A stretch of DNA of 50,863 bases from Oscillospiraceae bacterium (GCA_017448455.1 JAFSLL010000031.1:1-50863); one strand, 5' to 3'; numbered from the stretch's first letter, positions 41,723 to 50,249 are shown. Made by a program: numbers and translations. Notes: a model not told the origin generated them from the sequence alone.

Positions 41723-42924
41723 TCGCTGATCCTCCTGTCTTCCCAAACTGTTTTCCCGGCGTGAATCGTCTTCAGACACCGGCCTTTCACTGTCCAACCC
41801 ATAAAGGGCGTCGCCTTTCCCATAGAAAGCATGGTTTCCGGACTGATCGTCCATTCCTCATGGATGTTCCATACTGCCCAGTCTCCTCGATCCGGGATCG
41901 AAAAACGGGATCTCGGCACGGTGGACATCAGCGCAACCAGCTTTTCCAGCGTGAGAATCCCTTTTTCCACCAGGAAACGATAAAGCAGCGGGAATGCCGT
42001 CTCGATCCCGACAATCCCAAAGGCGGAGCCCTCCAGACCTTTGGATTTCTCCTGCGCACTGTGGGGCGCATGGTCCGTCGCAATCATATCGACCGTTCCG
42101 TCGCAGATCCCTTCCAGCATTGCCTCGCGGTCATCCGGGCCCCGCAGGGGAGGGTTCATCTTGAAGCTTCCATCCTCCCGCAGATCCCGCTCATCCAGAA
42201 GCAGATAATGCGGCGCTGTTTCACAGGTCACGTCCACACCGGATTTCTTCGCATCCCGGATCAGCGCGACGCTCTCTTTCGTGGAAACATGACAGACATG
42301 GAAAGCGCAGCCCGTCTCATCGGCCAGCTTCAGATCCCGCTCAATCTCACGCCATTCGCTCTCGCTGCAGATCCCCCTGTGTCCGTGAGTGCGGGCGTAT
42401 TCTCCGTCATGGATATATCCGCCGCGCAGGAGCTCGTTGACTTCACAGTGGGCAACAACGAGTTTGCCAAGCGCTCTCGCCCGTTCCATCGCTTCCCGCA
42501 TCAGTCCCGAGTCCTGTACGCCGCGGCCGTCATCCGAGAAGGCAACCACCTGCGGGGCGAGCCCCTCGAGATCCGCAAGCTGCTCCCCTTGCTCATTGAC
42601 GGTGATGGAACCGTAAGGCAGAACCTCAATCACACCGTCCTGCTTTATCCGGTCCAGCTGAGGCTTTAAGTTTTCAAGGCAGTCCGGGACCGGCTTGAGA
42701 TTCGGCATAGTGCAGACCGTAGTCACGCCGCCATGCGCCGCCGCGCGTGTTCCACTCCCGATGGTCTCCTTATACGAAAAACCCGGCTCGCGAAAATGAA
42801 CATGCACATCGCAAAAACCGGGTAAAATCAAATATTCAGCTTTGTCAAAAGAGGAAATATCTCCCCCCTCGGCCAGTGCGGCCGGAGAGCATCCCACAAC
42901 TTTTGCATTCGCAAATCGGGTCAT
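41719..42924 (-). CDS. pyrC: Dihydroorotase
   Basis: A 401-residue amidohydrolase that cyclises carbamoyl-aspartate to dihydroorotate. Metal site: PGFCDVHVHFREPG (HxH), later VVAHCEVNEL, CHVSTKES, CETAPHYLLL and the terminal DMIATDHAPH. VHVHFREPGFSYKETI is typical of the class I enzyme of Gram-positives. The N-terminal beta-domain is somewhat short. The start follows GGAAGGGGTACGAGG. First gene of pyrC-carB, driven by an ideal promoter. No PyrR attenuator was found in the ~45-nt leader. Confidence 0.95.
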   Translation of the reverse strand: MTRFANAKVVGCSPAALAEGGDISSFDKAEYLILPGFCDVHVHFREPGFSYKETIGSGTRAAAHGGVTTVCTMPNLKPVPDCLENLKPQLDRIKQDGVIEVLPYGSITVNEQGEQLADLEGLAPQVVAFSDDGRGVQDSGLMREAMERARALGKLVVAHCEVNELLRGGYIHDGEYARTHGHRGICSESEWREIERDLKLADETGCAFHVCHVSTKESVALIRDAKKSGVDVTCETAPHYLLLDERDLREDGSFKMNPPLRGPDDREAMLEGICDGTVDMIATDHAPHSAQEKSKGLEGSAFGIVGIETAFPLLYRFLVEKGILTLEKLVALMSTVPRSRFSIPDRGDWAVWNIHEEWTISPETMLSMGKATPFMGWTVKGRCLKTIHAGKTVWEDRRISE

Positions 42925-42975
42925 CCTCGTACCCCTTCCTTACCGATCTCACAGGGTCGGTTTCAAGTTGCGATG

Positions 42976-43004
42976 ATTATAGTTGCGGAAATGCATTTTG
43001 TCAA
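42976..43004 (-). promoter_or_regulatory. Consensus sigma-A promoter of pyrC-carB
   Basis: Minus strand TTGACA (43004-42999), 17-nt spacer, TATAAT (42981-42976): both boxes match the consensus exactly. It lies just past the DUF554 stop. Confidence 0.85.
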
Positions 43005-43022
43005 CTGGCGTTCTGCACGAAA

Positions 43023-43724
43023 TTATCCGAACAGGCCAATAATCGGGAAATACAGGATTGGCAGGAAGATCGCCGGCAGCATGTTCGCCACCTTGATCCG
43101 CTCTGAGACGCAGCCGATCAGATTCAGCGCCATGCCGATCAGAATCACGCCGCCGACGGCGCTCATCTCCGTAACAACCTCCGCACTGAGGGCGGTTCCG
43201 ACCCAGCCGGCCAACAGCGTCAGGGCCCCCTGGAACACCAGCACAAAGAGAGCCGAGCAGGTAACACCGAAGCCCATCGCCGCGCCAAAGGCCATGGATG
43301 ACACAAAATCCATCATGCTTTTTGCGTAGATAATGGTGTAATCATGGCGGATGCCCGCTTCCAGAGATCCCATGATGGTCATGGAGCCGATGCAGAAGAG
43401 GATGCTGGCGGAGACGAATCCGTCTGTGAAGCTTCCGGTCTCCGCCCGTCCTTTTAACATCTTCCCCTTAATGAAATCTCCGGCATGCTCAATGCCGTCG
43501 TCAATCCGGATCAGCTCGCCGAGAGCGGTGCCGATCACCATACACAGAATCACGCAGAGAATGTTGTTCGTCTCAATGGCGGAGCTGATGCCGATCAGCG
43601 CCGTACAGAGCCCCAGCGCGCGCATGACAGCGTTTCGAAGGTTTTCCCTCAGGCGGCTGCGAAACAGGATGCCAAGGGTGCTGCCAATCAGGACAGCAAT
43701 GGTATTGACGATTACCGCAATCAT
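43023..43724 (-). CDS. DUF554 family membrane protein
   Basis: A 233-residue polytopic protein (about six to seven helices) of the DUF554/YdfK family, function unknown. Typical features: MIAVIVNTIAVLIGSTLGILFR at the start, LGLCTALIGI, GTALGELIRID with a short acidic loop, and FCIGSMTIMGSLEAGI. Its ATG overlaps the yhaN-like stop (ATGA, 43721-43724), so it is the last gene of the ymdB-yhaO-yhaN operon. No terminator separates it from the pyrC promoter. Confidence 0.88.
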   Translation of the reverse strand: MIAVIVNTIAVLIGSTLGILFRSRLRENLRNAVMRALGLCTALIGISSAIETNNILCVILCMVIGTALGELIRIDDGIEHAGDFIKGKMLKGRAETGSFTDGFVSASILFCIGSMTIMGSLEAGIRHDYTIIYAKSMMDFVSSMAFGAAMGFGVTCSALFVLVFQGALTLLAGWVGTALSAEVVTEMSAVGGVILIGMALNLIGCVSERIKVANMLPAIFLPILYFPIIGLFG

Positions 43725-45634
43725 GTTCCCTCCGGTTTCCGGCAGGTAAACAGAATAACCTGCCTCTTCAACGCGATTCTCTTCAGGAGCTTCAGCGCCT
43801 GCGCCTCACGGTCCGCATCCATGTTCACCAGCGCGTCGTCAATGATGAGCGGGCAGGGCTCCCCTTCCGGAAGAGCCAGCTCACAGACTGCCAGACGAAC
43901 CGCCAGATACATCAGATCCATCGTGCCGGCGGACAGGAACTCCGCGTCCCGTGCGACGCTGTCGTCCTTCGTCCGCGCTCTGGCGGAGAAGTCCTGGCCG
44001 ATCAGGACATCCTCGTACCGGCCGCCTGTCATTTCAGACATATAGGCGGCAGCAACCCGGCTCAGTTCCGGAGAAAAGCGGCTCTGCAGTTCCGCGTCCG
44101 CGTCACGGAGTGTCTCTTCCGCCAGGGTGATGGCGTCATACTCCGCCTGAATCTCTTCATACTCTTCGCGAAGCGCGGACAGGGAACTTGCCAACACCAT
44201 GGGATCTCCCATTGCGGACAGGCGGCCGTTCAGTCCGGAAATCCGGGACTGCAGGGCGGCGGCCTCGCTCCGCGCCGTTGCCAGAAGGCGGCTCAGGCGG
44301 GCTGCCTCGGAATCCCCTGCGGCAAAATCCAAGTCATTGATCGCGCCTTCCTCCAGTTCATGCAGCTGCTTTCCCGCTCGCTCCAGCGCTTCGCGTGTTT
44401 CCACCTCGGATTCCGCCGCCTTTACCGCGGCCTCTTCCAAAGCATAGCGCTGCTGGAGGATCCCCTCCAGATCATCCGGAAGTGAAATCTTGTACTTGCG
44501 AAGGATGGCTTCCCGTTCTGAAGAAGCCTGCAGCAGATACTGGCGGTTTTTTGAATAGCGCAGGAAAAAGAAGACTGCCGCGACACAGAAAACGCCGGCT
44601 CCGATCACAAGGGGTACTTTTGTAAAGGCGCCAAAAAGTACGGCGCAGACAATTGCCAGAATAGAGAACACCAGAGCTGGAAGAAAAGAGAGCTGATTCT
44701 GCGATCCGTCCTGCAGCTCTTCCAGCTTTGCCCGGTCTTCCGCCACCTCTTCTTCCAGTTCTTCCAGGTCCAGGTCGCCAAACTGGCTGCGGCGCAGAGC
44801 GTCTCTGCTCCGGGAAAGTTCTGCCAGCGCGTCATCATGCATCTCACTGCGCTGTGTTACCAGCGCGCGTCCGGTCGACAGTCGGTTCAGGGCCTCTTTG
44901 CGCTGGCGTCTGCGGGACTCCGTCACGGCATCTTCGAGTGTCGCGCAGCGCTGCTGCGCCTCTTCCATCTGTTTTTCCAGATCCTTCAGCGTCTCGACCG
45001 AACTGTCCATATCATCCAGGAGCCGCTGCGCTTCGTCCATCTGCCCTTCCAGCGTCGGGAGCAGACCGCGGCGATGCCAGCGGCGTTTCCGCTGCCAGCC
45101 GCTCAGACGCTCATCCGCTTCCGAGAACGAAGTCTGCTCTTCTCCGCTGGAGACGATCGCCTGAATCCGCTTTTCCAGTTCCGGGCTTCCGGAGACTGCA
45201 ACAGAGCCCTGCTCGATAAAGGCGCTGCGGCGGAACACATCCTTTGTCACCCCGGTCAGCAGTTCTCCGCAGTTCAAGCCGTTCATGCCCTCGACCGGAT
45301 TGTTCGTTCCGCTGTAAACGGCGCTGAACTCCCGCATCGGCGCATTTCTGGAAGTGGTGCTGCGCTGCAGGGTAATGTCGCAGCCGTCTGCCGTCAGGTC
45401 CATGCTGCCTTCCATCGGTGCGCCTGACCACGGAGCATAGCGCTGTTTGTCCGGCAGGTAATTGCCCTTCGCGCGCTCGGAGGTATCAATGCCATACAGC
45501 ATGGCGCGGATAAAGGCGCACCAGGTGGATTTGCCGCTCTCATTCGGCGCGTAAATCACATTCAGGCCGCTGTGGAAGGAAAGGGTGTCGTTATTCAGTT
45601 TGCCGAAGGTGGCACGCAGCTTACGGATTTTCAT
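43721..45634 (-). CDS. YhaN-like SMC/Rad50-type ATPase
   Basis: A 637-residue AAA ATPase related to SbcC/Rad50. The N-terminal part carries Walker A YAPNESGKSTWC (about residue 34). Long coiled-coil stretches (about 180-300 and 395-540) flank a hydrophobic hairpin (LPALVFSILAIVCAVLFGAF, VPLVIGAGVFCVAAVFFFL), as in YhaN of Bacillus. The C-terminal part ends with Walker B CPLIIDDALVNMDADREAQA. ATG 45634 lies within the last codons of the YhaO gene (14-nt overlap), showing coupling. With YhaO it likely forms an SbcCD-like nuclease complex at the membrane. Confidence 0.9.
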   Translation of the reverse strand: MKIRKLRATFGKLNNDTLSFHSGLNVIYAPNESGKSTWCAFIRAMLYGIDTSERAKGNYLPDKQRYAPWSGAPMEGSMDLTADGCDITLQRSTTSRNAPMREFSAVYSGTNNPVEGMNGLNCGELLTGVTKDVFRRSAFIEQGSVAVSGSPELEKRIQAIVSSGEEQTSFSEADERLSGWQRKRRWHRRGLLPTLEGQMDEAQRLLDDMDSSVETLKDLEKQMEEAQQRCATLEDAVTESRRRQRKEALNRLSTGRALVTQRSEMHDDALAELSRSRDALRRSQFGDLDLEELEEEVAEDRAKLEELQDGSQNQLSFLPALVFSILAIVCAVLFGAFTKVPLVIGAGVFCVAAVFFFLRYSKNRQYLLQASSEREAILRKYKISLPDDLEGILQQRYALEEAAVKAAESEVETREALERAGKQLHELEEGAINDLDFAAGDSEAARLSRLLATARSEAAALQSRISGLNGRLSAMGDPMVLASSLSALREEYEEIQAEYDAITLAEETLRDADAELQSRFSPELSRVAAAYMSEMTGGRYEDVLIGQDFSARARTKDDSVARDAEFLSAGTMDLMYLAVRLAVCELALPEGEPCPLIIDDALVNMDADREAQALKLLKRIALKRQVILFTCRKPEGT

Positions 45635-46736
45635 GTACCGCCACCTCCTCCGCGTTATCCAGCGCAGCAAGCCCCCATCGGGCCGCCTGCTCGATTCTCT
45701 CCTTCTGTTCGTCATCCTGGGCACGTTCCCAGGCTTTATGGAGCCGTGTCAGGAAAAGACCGCGGAGAGAATCCTCCCCTGCCCGGTCCCATACACTTCT
45801 GAGCAGTCTGGTATCGTCCCGCAGCTGCAGCGAAAAGAACATCTCGTCCAGATTCTGATGCAGTCTGCGGAGATCCGGCGCGGTTTCCGTCTCACCGGTC
45901 AGCGTAATGCGGAAAATATCGCGCACCGTGTCATCCGGGAGCGATGTATGAATGAGCAGAAGTGGATCCGCGCGGCTGACGTCAATGCTCAGCCTGCGGT
46001 AGTGACGGGTCGCGATGGATGCGGTCCGCAGCTCGCATTCCGCTCCCTGCAGCTCGACAATATTGACCGTCTTCTCCCCGTCCTCATCGAAGCCGCGGCC
46101 CTCCGGACAGCCCGGCCAGGAGAACCAGGTGTTCCCGCTCTTCTGAAGGCCGCTGGCCGTATGGATGTGGCCGAGAGCGGCATAGTCCATACCGCTGGCC
46201 GCAAGATCTTCCATGGAAATCGGATTGTAGGCCGAAGCGGGATTTCCGACTTCGCCGTGCATGCAGAGAATATTGTAAACCCCCGCTTTCCGCTCCGCAT
46301 GAACGCCGCGAAGCAACGGCCCGGAGCGCCGGTCAGTGAATGCGGCGCCGAAGACGCGCGCGTCCGCGGAGGGTACAGAAACGAAACGCATCGCCTTCTC
46401 ATGGAAAACCGCCACATTCTCCGGAAGCTTCAGCCTCGCCCACGGTGAGCGCGCAGAGTAATAATCATGATTGCCGGGGGCAATGAATACCGGGCAGGGA
46501 ACTTCTCCGAGGGCCCGAACCAGTTCTTCCCCCGTTTCATAAAAAGTATTGCCGCTGTCCAGCAGGTCGCCGCTGAGAAGGAGCAGGTCCGCGTTCTCTT
46601 TTCCCGCCAGTTCCGCCAGCGCCCCCAGCAGAGAGCGCTGCTCCGCGCGGCGGACTGCCGCTTTTGCCGCGGAGAGTGCCTCAAAAGGCGAATCCAGATG
46701 GAGATCCGCAGAGTGAATAATCCGGATTCTTCTCAT
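45621..46736 (-). CDS. YhaO-like DNA repair exonuclease (SbcD/Mre11 type)
   Basis: A 371-residue calcineurin-like metallophosphoesterase. Metal motifs: IIHSADLHLDSPF, LLLSGDLLDSG, FIAPGNHDYYS, and ALGHIHTASG near residue 195. These are the Mre11/SbcD signatures. The C-terminal ~130 residues form the capping domain that binds the ATPase partner. The start overlaps the ymdB stop (ATGA, 46733-46736). Operon order ymdB-yhaO-yhaN supports the pairing with the adjacent ATPase. Confidence 0.92.
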   Translation of the reverse strand: MRRIRIIHSADLHLDSPFEALSAAKAAVRRAEQRSLLGALAELAGKENADLLLLSGDLLDSGNTFYETGEELVRALGEVPCPVFIAPGNHDYYSARSPWARLKLPENVAVFHEKAMRFVSVPSADARVFGAAFTDRRSGPLLRGVHAERKAGVYNILCMHGEVGNPASAYNPISMEDLAASGMDYAALGHIHTASGLQKSGNTWFSWPGCPEGRGFDEDGEKTVNIVELQGAECELRTASIATRHYRRLSIDVSRADPLLLIHTSLPDDTVRDIFRITLTGETETAPDLRRLHQNLDEMFFSLQLRDDTRLLRSVWDRAGEDSLRGLFLTRLHKAWERAQDDEQKERIEQAARWGLAALDNAEEVAVHENP

Positions 46737-47506
46737 AGCAGTCTCACCGCCTCCGCCTGCATGCAGCGTCCGGATTCCGTGTCAATCGTAAATACGCAGC
46801 CTTCCAGTTTGGCAGGGCCCTTCCCGGGCTCATAGCGTCTCGGCGGATCGCCCATGAACTTGCCGATGCTCTGCTCTGTATCTATTCCCAGAACGGAATG
46901 GACAGCGCCGGTCATGCCAAGATCGGTGATATACCCGGTTCCTTTCGGAAGAACACAGGCATCCGATGTCTGGACATGGGTATGCGTCCCCCATACCGCG
47001 GAGGCCTTCCCGTCAAGCAGATAGCCCATCGCCCTCTTTTCGCTGGTGCCCTCCGCGTGGAAATCGACAAGAATAATCTTCTCACGAATCTCTGCCATAT
47101 AGCCGTCCGCGATCAGGAAAGGATTGTCGGTATTGTTGTCCAGTGTAAAACGTCCCATCAGGTTCAGCACGCAGACATCGCCGAAATCGGTGCTGTAGAC
47201 CGCAATGCCCCGCCCCGGGCACTGCGGACCATAGTTTGCCGGGCGTAGAATCTTCGTCCGTTCCGCGAGATAGGGCTGCATCTCCGTCCGCGTCCAGGTA
47301 TGGTTGCCAAGGGTGATCACGTCCGCCCCGGAGCGAAAAATCATGTCCGCCTGCCGCGGCGTGATCCCGACAACGTTCGCGTTCTCCCCATTCACGACGG
47401 CAAAAGCAATATTGTTCTCCTTCTTGTAAGTCTTCAGCTTCTTTTCCAAAAACTGCAGTCCGGGGTCACCGCAGACGTCCCCGACTGCCAGAATCTTCAC
47501 ATCCAT
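46733..47506 (-). CDS. ymdB: YmdB-family metallophosphodiesterase
   Basis: A 257-residue TIGR00282 enzyme; Bacillus YmdB hydrolyses cyclic nucleotides and affects biofilm and motility. Motifs: ILAVGDVCGDPG, VNGENANVVGITPRQAD, ITLGNHTWTR, and GTHTHVQTSDACVL with the metal His residues. Length is normal. The ORF is open further upstream, but ATG 47506 follows TTGGAGCAAAGCC and matches family starts. First gene of the ymdB-yhaO-yhaN-DUF554 operon. Confidence 0.93.
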   Translation of the reverse strand: MDVKILAVGDVCGDPGLQFLEKKLKTYKKENNIAFAVVNGENANVVGITPRQADMIFRSGADVITLGNHTWTRTEMQPYLAERTKILRPANYGPQCPGRGIAVYSTDFGDVCVLNLMGRFTLDNNTDNPFLIADGYMAEIREKIILVDFHAEGTSEKRAMGYLLDGKASAVWGTHTHVQTSDACVLPKGTGYITDLGMTGAVHSVLGIDTEQSIGKFMGDPPRRYEPGKGPAKLEGCVFTIDTESGRCMQAEAVRLL

Positions 47507-47543
47507 GGCTTTGCTCCAATAACATTTTTCAATTGATTTTATT

Positions 47544-47572
47544 ATTTTAACATTTTCCCGTGGGATTGGCAA
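47544..47572 (-). promoter_or_regulatory. Promoter of the ymdB-yhaO-yhaN-DUF554 operon
   Basis: Minus strand TTGCCA (47572-47567), 17-nt spacer, TAAAAT (47549-47544). Confidence 0.7.
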
Positions 47573-47622
47573 CGGGAGAATCAAAGCTTTACAGTTTCTC
47601 AACGATTCTCTTGAAAAAAGCA

Positions 47623-47652
47623 TTGAAGATTACCATCCGTGTGTGTTATAAT
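47623..47652 (+). promoter_or_regulatory. Promoter of the GMP synthetase gene
   Basis: TTGAAG (47623-47628), 18-nt spacer, TATAAT (47647-47652). The leader is ~35 nt and too short for a purine riboswitch. Confidence 0.65.
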
Positions 47653-47692
47653 CCCCGCACAAACAAAAACATCATACAGAGGAGAACTTGCC

Positions 47693-48676
47693 ATGACAGA
47701 GATCAGACGCCCGGATAACATGCAGCGCATTACCACACCGGAGCTTGCTTCCGCCTTTATTGAGGAACAGATCAAAGCTCTCAAAGAACAGATCGGGAAT
47801 AAGAAGGTTCTGCTCGCTCTCTCCGGCGGTGTGGATTCTTCCGTTGTCGCGGCCCTGCTGATTAAGGCAGTCGGGAAACAGCTTACCTGTGTTCATGTCA
47901 ATCATGGTCTTCTTCGCAAGGGTGAGCCGGAGCAGGTCATTGAGGTCTTCCGGAATCAGATGAATGCCGATCTGATCTATGTGGATGCCGTGGACCGTTT
48001 CTTGGACAAGCTTGCCGGCGTTTCCGATCCGGAGACGAAGAGGAAGATCATCGGCGCAGAGTTTATCGAAGTGTTCGCCGAAGAAGCCAGAAAGCTCGAA
48101 GGGGTTGAACTGCTGGCCCAGGGAACGATCTGGCCGGATATTCTGGAGAGCGAAGACGGCATCAAAGCGCATCACAATGCCGGCGGTCTGCCGGATGATC
48201 TCAACTTCGAGCTGGTTGAGCCTGTCCGCATTCTCTTCAAGGACGAAGTCCGCATGGTCGGCAAGGCGCTCGGCCTGCCTGACGGCATGGTGTTCCGTCA
48301 GCCCTTCCCGGGTCCCGGTCTCGGCGTGCGCTGCACCGGCGCCATCACCCGCGACCGTCTGGAAGCGCTGCGGGAAGCCGACGCCATCCTGCGGGAGGAG
48401 TTTGCCAGCGCTGGGCTGGCGGGCAAAGTCTGGCAGTACTTTGTGATTGTTCCCGATTACAAATCCACCGGTGTGAAGGACGGCAAACGCGCGTTTGAAT
48501 GGCCTGCCATCATCCGTGCCGTCAACACGCGTGACGCCATGAGCGCCACCATCGAGCGGATTGACTATGACCTGCTCGAGAAGATCACCGCCCGCATCAC
48601 CGCCGAGGTTCCCGGCATCAACCGTGTTCTCTATGACCTGACGCCGAAGCCCACCGGCACCATCGAGTGGGAATAA
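47693..48676 (+). CDS. guaA: GMP synthetase, ATP-pyrophosphatase subunit without glutaminase domain
   Basis: A 327-residue protein covering only the C-terminal half of a usual ~515-residue GuaA. ATP-pyrophosphatase P-loop LLALSGGVDSSVVAALL (about 38-54), HVNHGLLRKGE, GTIWPDILES, VFRQPFPGPGLGVRC and the dimerisation end VLYDLTPKPTGTIEWE are all present. The class I amidotransferase domain is absent, and upstream is only a promoter. So this is a split GMP synthetase: it uses free ammonia or a separately encoded glutaminase. ATG 47693 has GAGGAGAACTTGCC. It makes GMP from XMP. Confidence 0.93.
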   Translation: MTEIRRPDNMQRITTPELASAFIEEQIKALKEQIGNKKVLLALSGGVDSSVVAALLIKAVGKQLTCVHVNHGLLRKGEPEQVIEVFRNQMNADLIYVDAVDRFLDKLAGVSDPETKRKIIGAEFIEVFAEEARKLEGVELLAQGTIWPDILESEDGIKAHHNAGGLPDDLNFELVEPVRILFKDEVRMVGKALGLPDGMVFRQPFPGPGLGVRCTGAITRDRLEALREADAILREEFASAGLAGKVWQYFVIVPDYKSTGVKDGKRAFEWPAIIRAVNTRDAMSATIERIDYDLLEKITARITAEVPGINRVLYDLTPKPTGTIEWE

Positions 48677-48724
48677 TGCGTCTTTTGACTTAAAATGTGC
48701 TGAGTTATCTCAAATAGCTTGAAG

Positions 48725-48752
48725 CAGCAGGCATTCTTCGGAGTGCCTGCTG
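48725..48752 (+). terminator. Terminator of guaA
   Basis: 12-bp stem (48725-48736/48741-48752) with one wobble, capped by a cUUCGg tetraloop, followed by TATTTATG. Confidence 0.78.
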
Positions 48753-48758
48753 TATTTA

Positions 48759-48789
48759 TGTTATCAGTGCTGATAACATTTTGATAACA
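48759..48789. repeat. Cluster of three TGATAACA half-sites
   Basis: TGTTATCAG-TG-CTGATAACA is an inverted repeat (48759-48778). A further direct copy TGATAACA follows at 48782-48789, 11 bp from the previous one. This looks like a protein-binding or recombination-type site just beyond the guaA terminator. Confidence 0.6.
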
Positions 48790-48793
48790 GTTT

Positions 48794-48819
48794 GGCGGTG
48801 GGGAGCAATCCCCGCCGCC
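48794..48819 (+). terminator. GNRA-capped hairpin upstream of the accessory genes
   Basis: 11-bp stem GGCGGTGGGGA/TCCCCGCCGCC with one wobble and a GCAA loop, then CTTTCAT. It is a second barrier between guaA and the accessory segment. Confidence 0.6.
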
Positions 48820-48855
48820 CTTTCATATCCAGTCAAAATATATTTTGGAAAGCAG

Positions 48856-48883
48856 TTGCTTTTTCACGATTTCGTGATATAGT
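48856..48883 (+). promoter_or_regulatory. Promoter of the accessory cluster with an internal palindrome
   Basis: TTGCTT (48856-48861), 16-nt spacer, TATAGT (48878-48883). The spacer contains TCACGA-TT-TCGTGA (48864-48877), a palindrome placed where a repressor would block RNA polymerase. The HTH protein encoded two genes on is a natural candidate. Confidence 0.65.
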
Positions 48884-48913
48884 ATAAGTGGTCACAAATA
48901 GGAGGTTTCATCT

Positions 48914-49168
48914 ATGCCGGTATTGTCCAGATTCTACGGGATCATCATTCGTATGTATTTCCAGCAGGCGGAGCATAACCCGCCGCACATCCATGCGCTT
49001 TACGGCGAAGATATGGCCGCCATTGACATTCAGACGGGCGAAGTCCTGGAGGGCCATCTGCCGCCTAAGGCGCTTGCCATGGTGCGGGAATGGGCGGCAA
49101 TCCACAAGACCGATCTTCTGCATATGTGGGAGACGCAGGAGTTCAAGTCGCTTTCTCCCCTTGAGTAA
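48914..49168 (+). CDS. DUF4160 protein
   Basis: An 84-residue protein of the DUF4160 family: FYGIIIRMYFQQAEHNPPHIHALYGEDMAAIDI, followed by GEVLEGHLPPKALAMVREWA. The NPPHIHA motif is diagnostic. DUF4160 genes are typically next to DUF2442 genes, and the pair has been proposed to act as a toxin-antitoxin module; the activity is not established. ATAGGAGG lies before the ATG. First gene of the segment; 12 nt separate it from the next gene. Base composition is visibly lower in GC than in the housekeeping genes. Confidence 0.88.
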   Translation: MPVLSRFYGIIIRMYFQQAEHNPPHIHALYGEDMAAIDIQTGEVLEGHLPPKALAMVREWAAIHKTDLLHMWETQEFKSLSPLE

Positions 49169-49180
49169 GGAGTTGATACT

Positions 49181-49621
49181 ATGTTCCATAAAGTGAAAGC
49201 GGTCAACGCTCTGCCGGACTATCGCCTGAGCGTTCAGTTTGCGGAGGGCGTGACAAAAATCTATGATGTAAAGCCCTTATTTGCAAAATGGGCACCGTTT
49301 AAGGCGCTGGAAAATGCGCCAGAGCTGTTTTCCGGTGTGGAGGTCGATACGGGCGGCTATGGGATCATTTGGAATGATGATCTTGACCTTAGCTGCGATG
49401 AGCTGTTTGAAAACGGCGAGACGGTCAAGACGCCATTTGACGGACTCATGGCCTTTACCGACGCCACTCAGCTTTGGGGTCTGAACGAAAGTACCCTGCG
49501 CAAGGCAATTGCCTATGGGAAGCTGGTCAACGGCGTGGATGCCTGCAAATACGGTAAACAATGGGTCATTTCCACAGAAGCTATGAGACGGGAGTACGGG
49601 CAGCCGAAAGCAAGGAGATAG
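49181..49621 (+). CDS. DUF2442 protein with C-terminal helix-turn-helix domain
   Basis: A 146-residue two-domain protein. Residues about 1-85 are a DUF2442 domain (VKAVNALPDYRLSVQFAEGVTKIYDV, GYGIIWNDDLDLSCDELFENG). Residues about 92-143 are an excisionase-like helix-turn-helix (TDATQLWGLNESTLRKAIAYG, GKQWVISTEAMRREYG). This suggests a DNA-binding antitoxin-like partner of the DUF4160 protein that autoregulates from the palindrome in the shared promoter; this is inference. AAGGAG precedes the ATG at good distance. The next gene follows after 4 nt. Confidence 0.85.
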   Translation: MFHKVKAVNALPDYRLSVQFAEGVTKIYDVKPLFAKWAPFKALENAPELFSGVEVDTGGYGIIWNDDLDLSCDELFENGETVKTPFDGLMAFTDATQLWGLNESTLRKAIAYGKLVNGVDACKYGKQWVISTEAMRREYGQPKARR

Positions 49622-49625
49622 ATTT

Positions 49626-50249
49626 ATGCTTGATAATAAAGGATTCGACTTGTGGGCAGACGGATACGATAAATCTGTAGGCTTATCTGACGAAGAAAAC
49701 ACCTATCCTTTTGCCGGGTACAAGGATGTACTGGGAACCATCTATAAGACCATCATGGAGAAGCCGAATGCTGTTGTTCTTGATATTGGGTTCGGCACCG
49801 GAACACTCACAACGAAGTTATACGAAAATGGCTGCACAATCTACGGCCAGGACTTTTCAGCGCGGATGATTGAGCTGGCTTCCGAAAAGATGCCCAATGC
49901 ACATCTTTACCAGGGCGATTTCACTCAGGGATTGGTGGAGCCGCTTCAGGAACAGAACTATGATTTCATCGTTGCAACCTACTCCCTGCATCATCTGACT
50001 GATGAACAGAAGGTTTCCTTCCTGCGTGTGCTGTGCGATCATCTGAACCCATACGGACAGATTCTGATCGGTGACGTAGCCTTTGAATACCGAAACCAGT
50101 TGGAACAGTGCCGGAAGGACGTGGGTGACGAATGGGATGCCGATGAAATCTACTTCGTCGTAGACGAACTCAAAGGAGAATTCCCGGAGCTCGGTTTTAA
50201 GCGGATCTCTCACTGCTCCGGTGTTCTATCCATCCCAGCAGAAATCTGA
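49626..50249 (+). CDS. Class I SAM-dependent methyltransferase
   Basis: A 207-residue small-molecule-type methyltransferase. Motif I VLDIGFGTGTLTTKLYENG, the acidic post-I end IYGQDFSARMIELA, motif II-like NYDFIVATYSLHHL and motif III QILIGDVAF. N-terminal FDLWADGYDKSV is typical of the YrrT/UbiE-like group. Target unknown. It is co-directional with the DUF4160/DUF2442 pair with only 4 nt between, and AAGGAGATAGATTT precedes its ATG, so it belongs to the same transcript. Lower GC than the chromosome core suggests acquisition. Confidence 0.9.
   Translation: MLDNKGFDLWADGYDKSVGLSDEENTYPFAGYKDVLGTIYKTIMEKPNAVVLDIGFGTGTLTTKLYENGCTIYGQDFSARMIELASEKMPNAHLYQGDFTQGLVEPLQEQNYDFIVATYSLHHLTDEQKVSFLRVLCDHLNPYGQILIGDVAFEYRNQLEQCRKDVGDEWDADEIYFVVDELKGEFPELGFKRISHCSGVLSIPAEI

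Noticed and set aside
42925-43004. PyrR attenuator or riboswitch upstream of pyrC
   Set aside because: The leader is only about 45 nt, with no anti-terminator/terminator pair and no PyrR binding loop.
47653-47692. Purine riboswitch upstream of guaA
   Set aside because: The leader is about 35 nt, too short for an aptamer.
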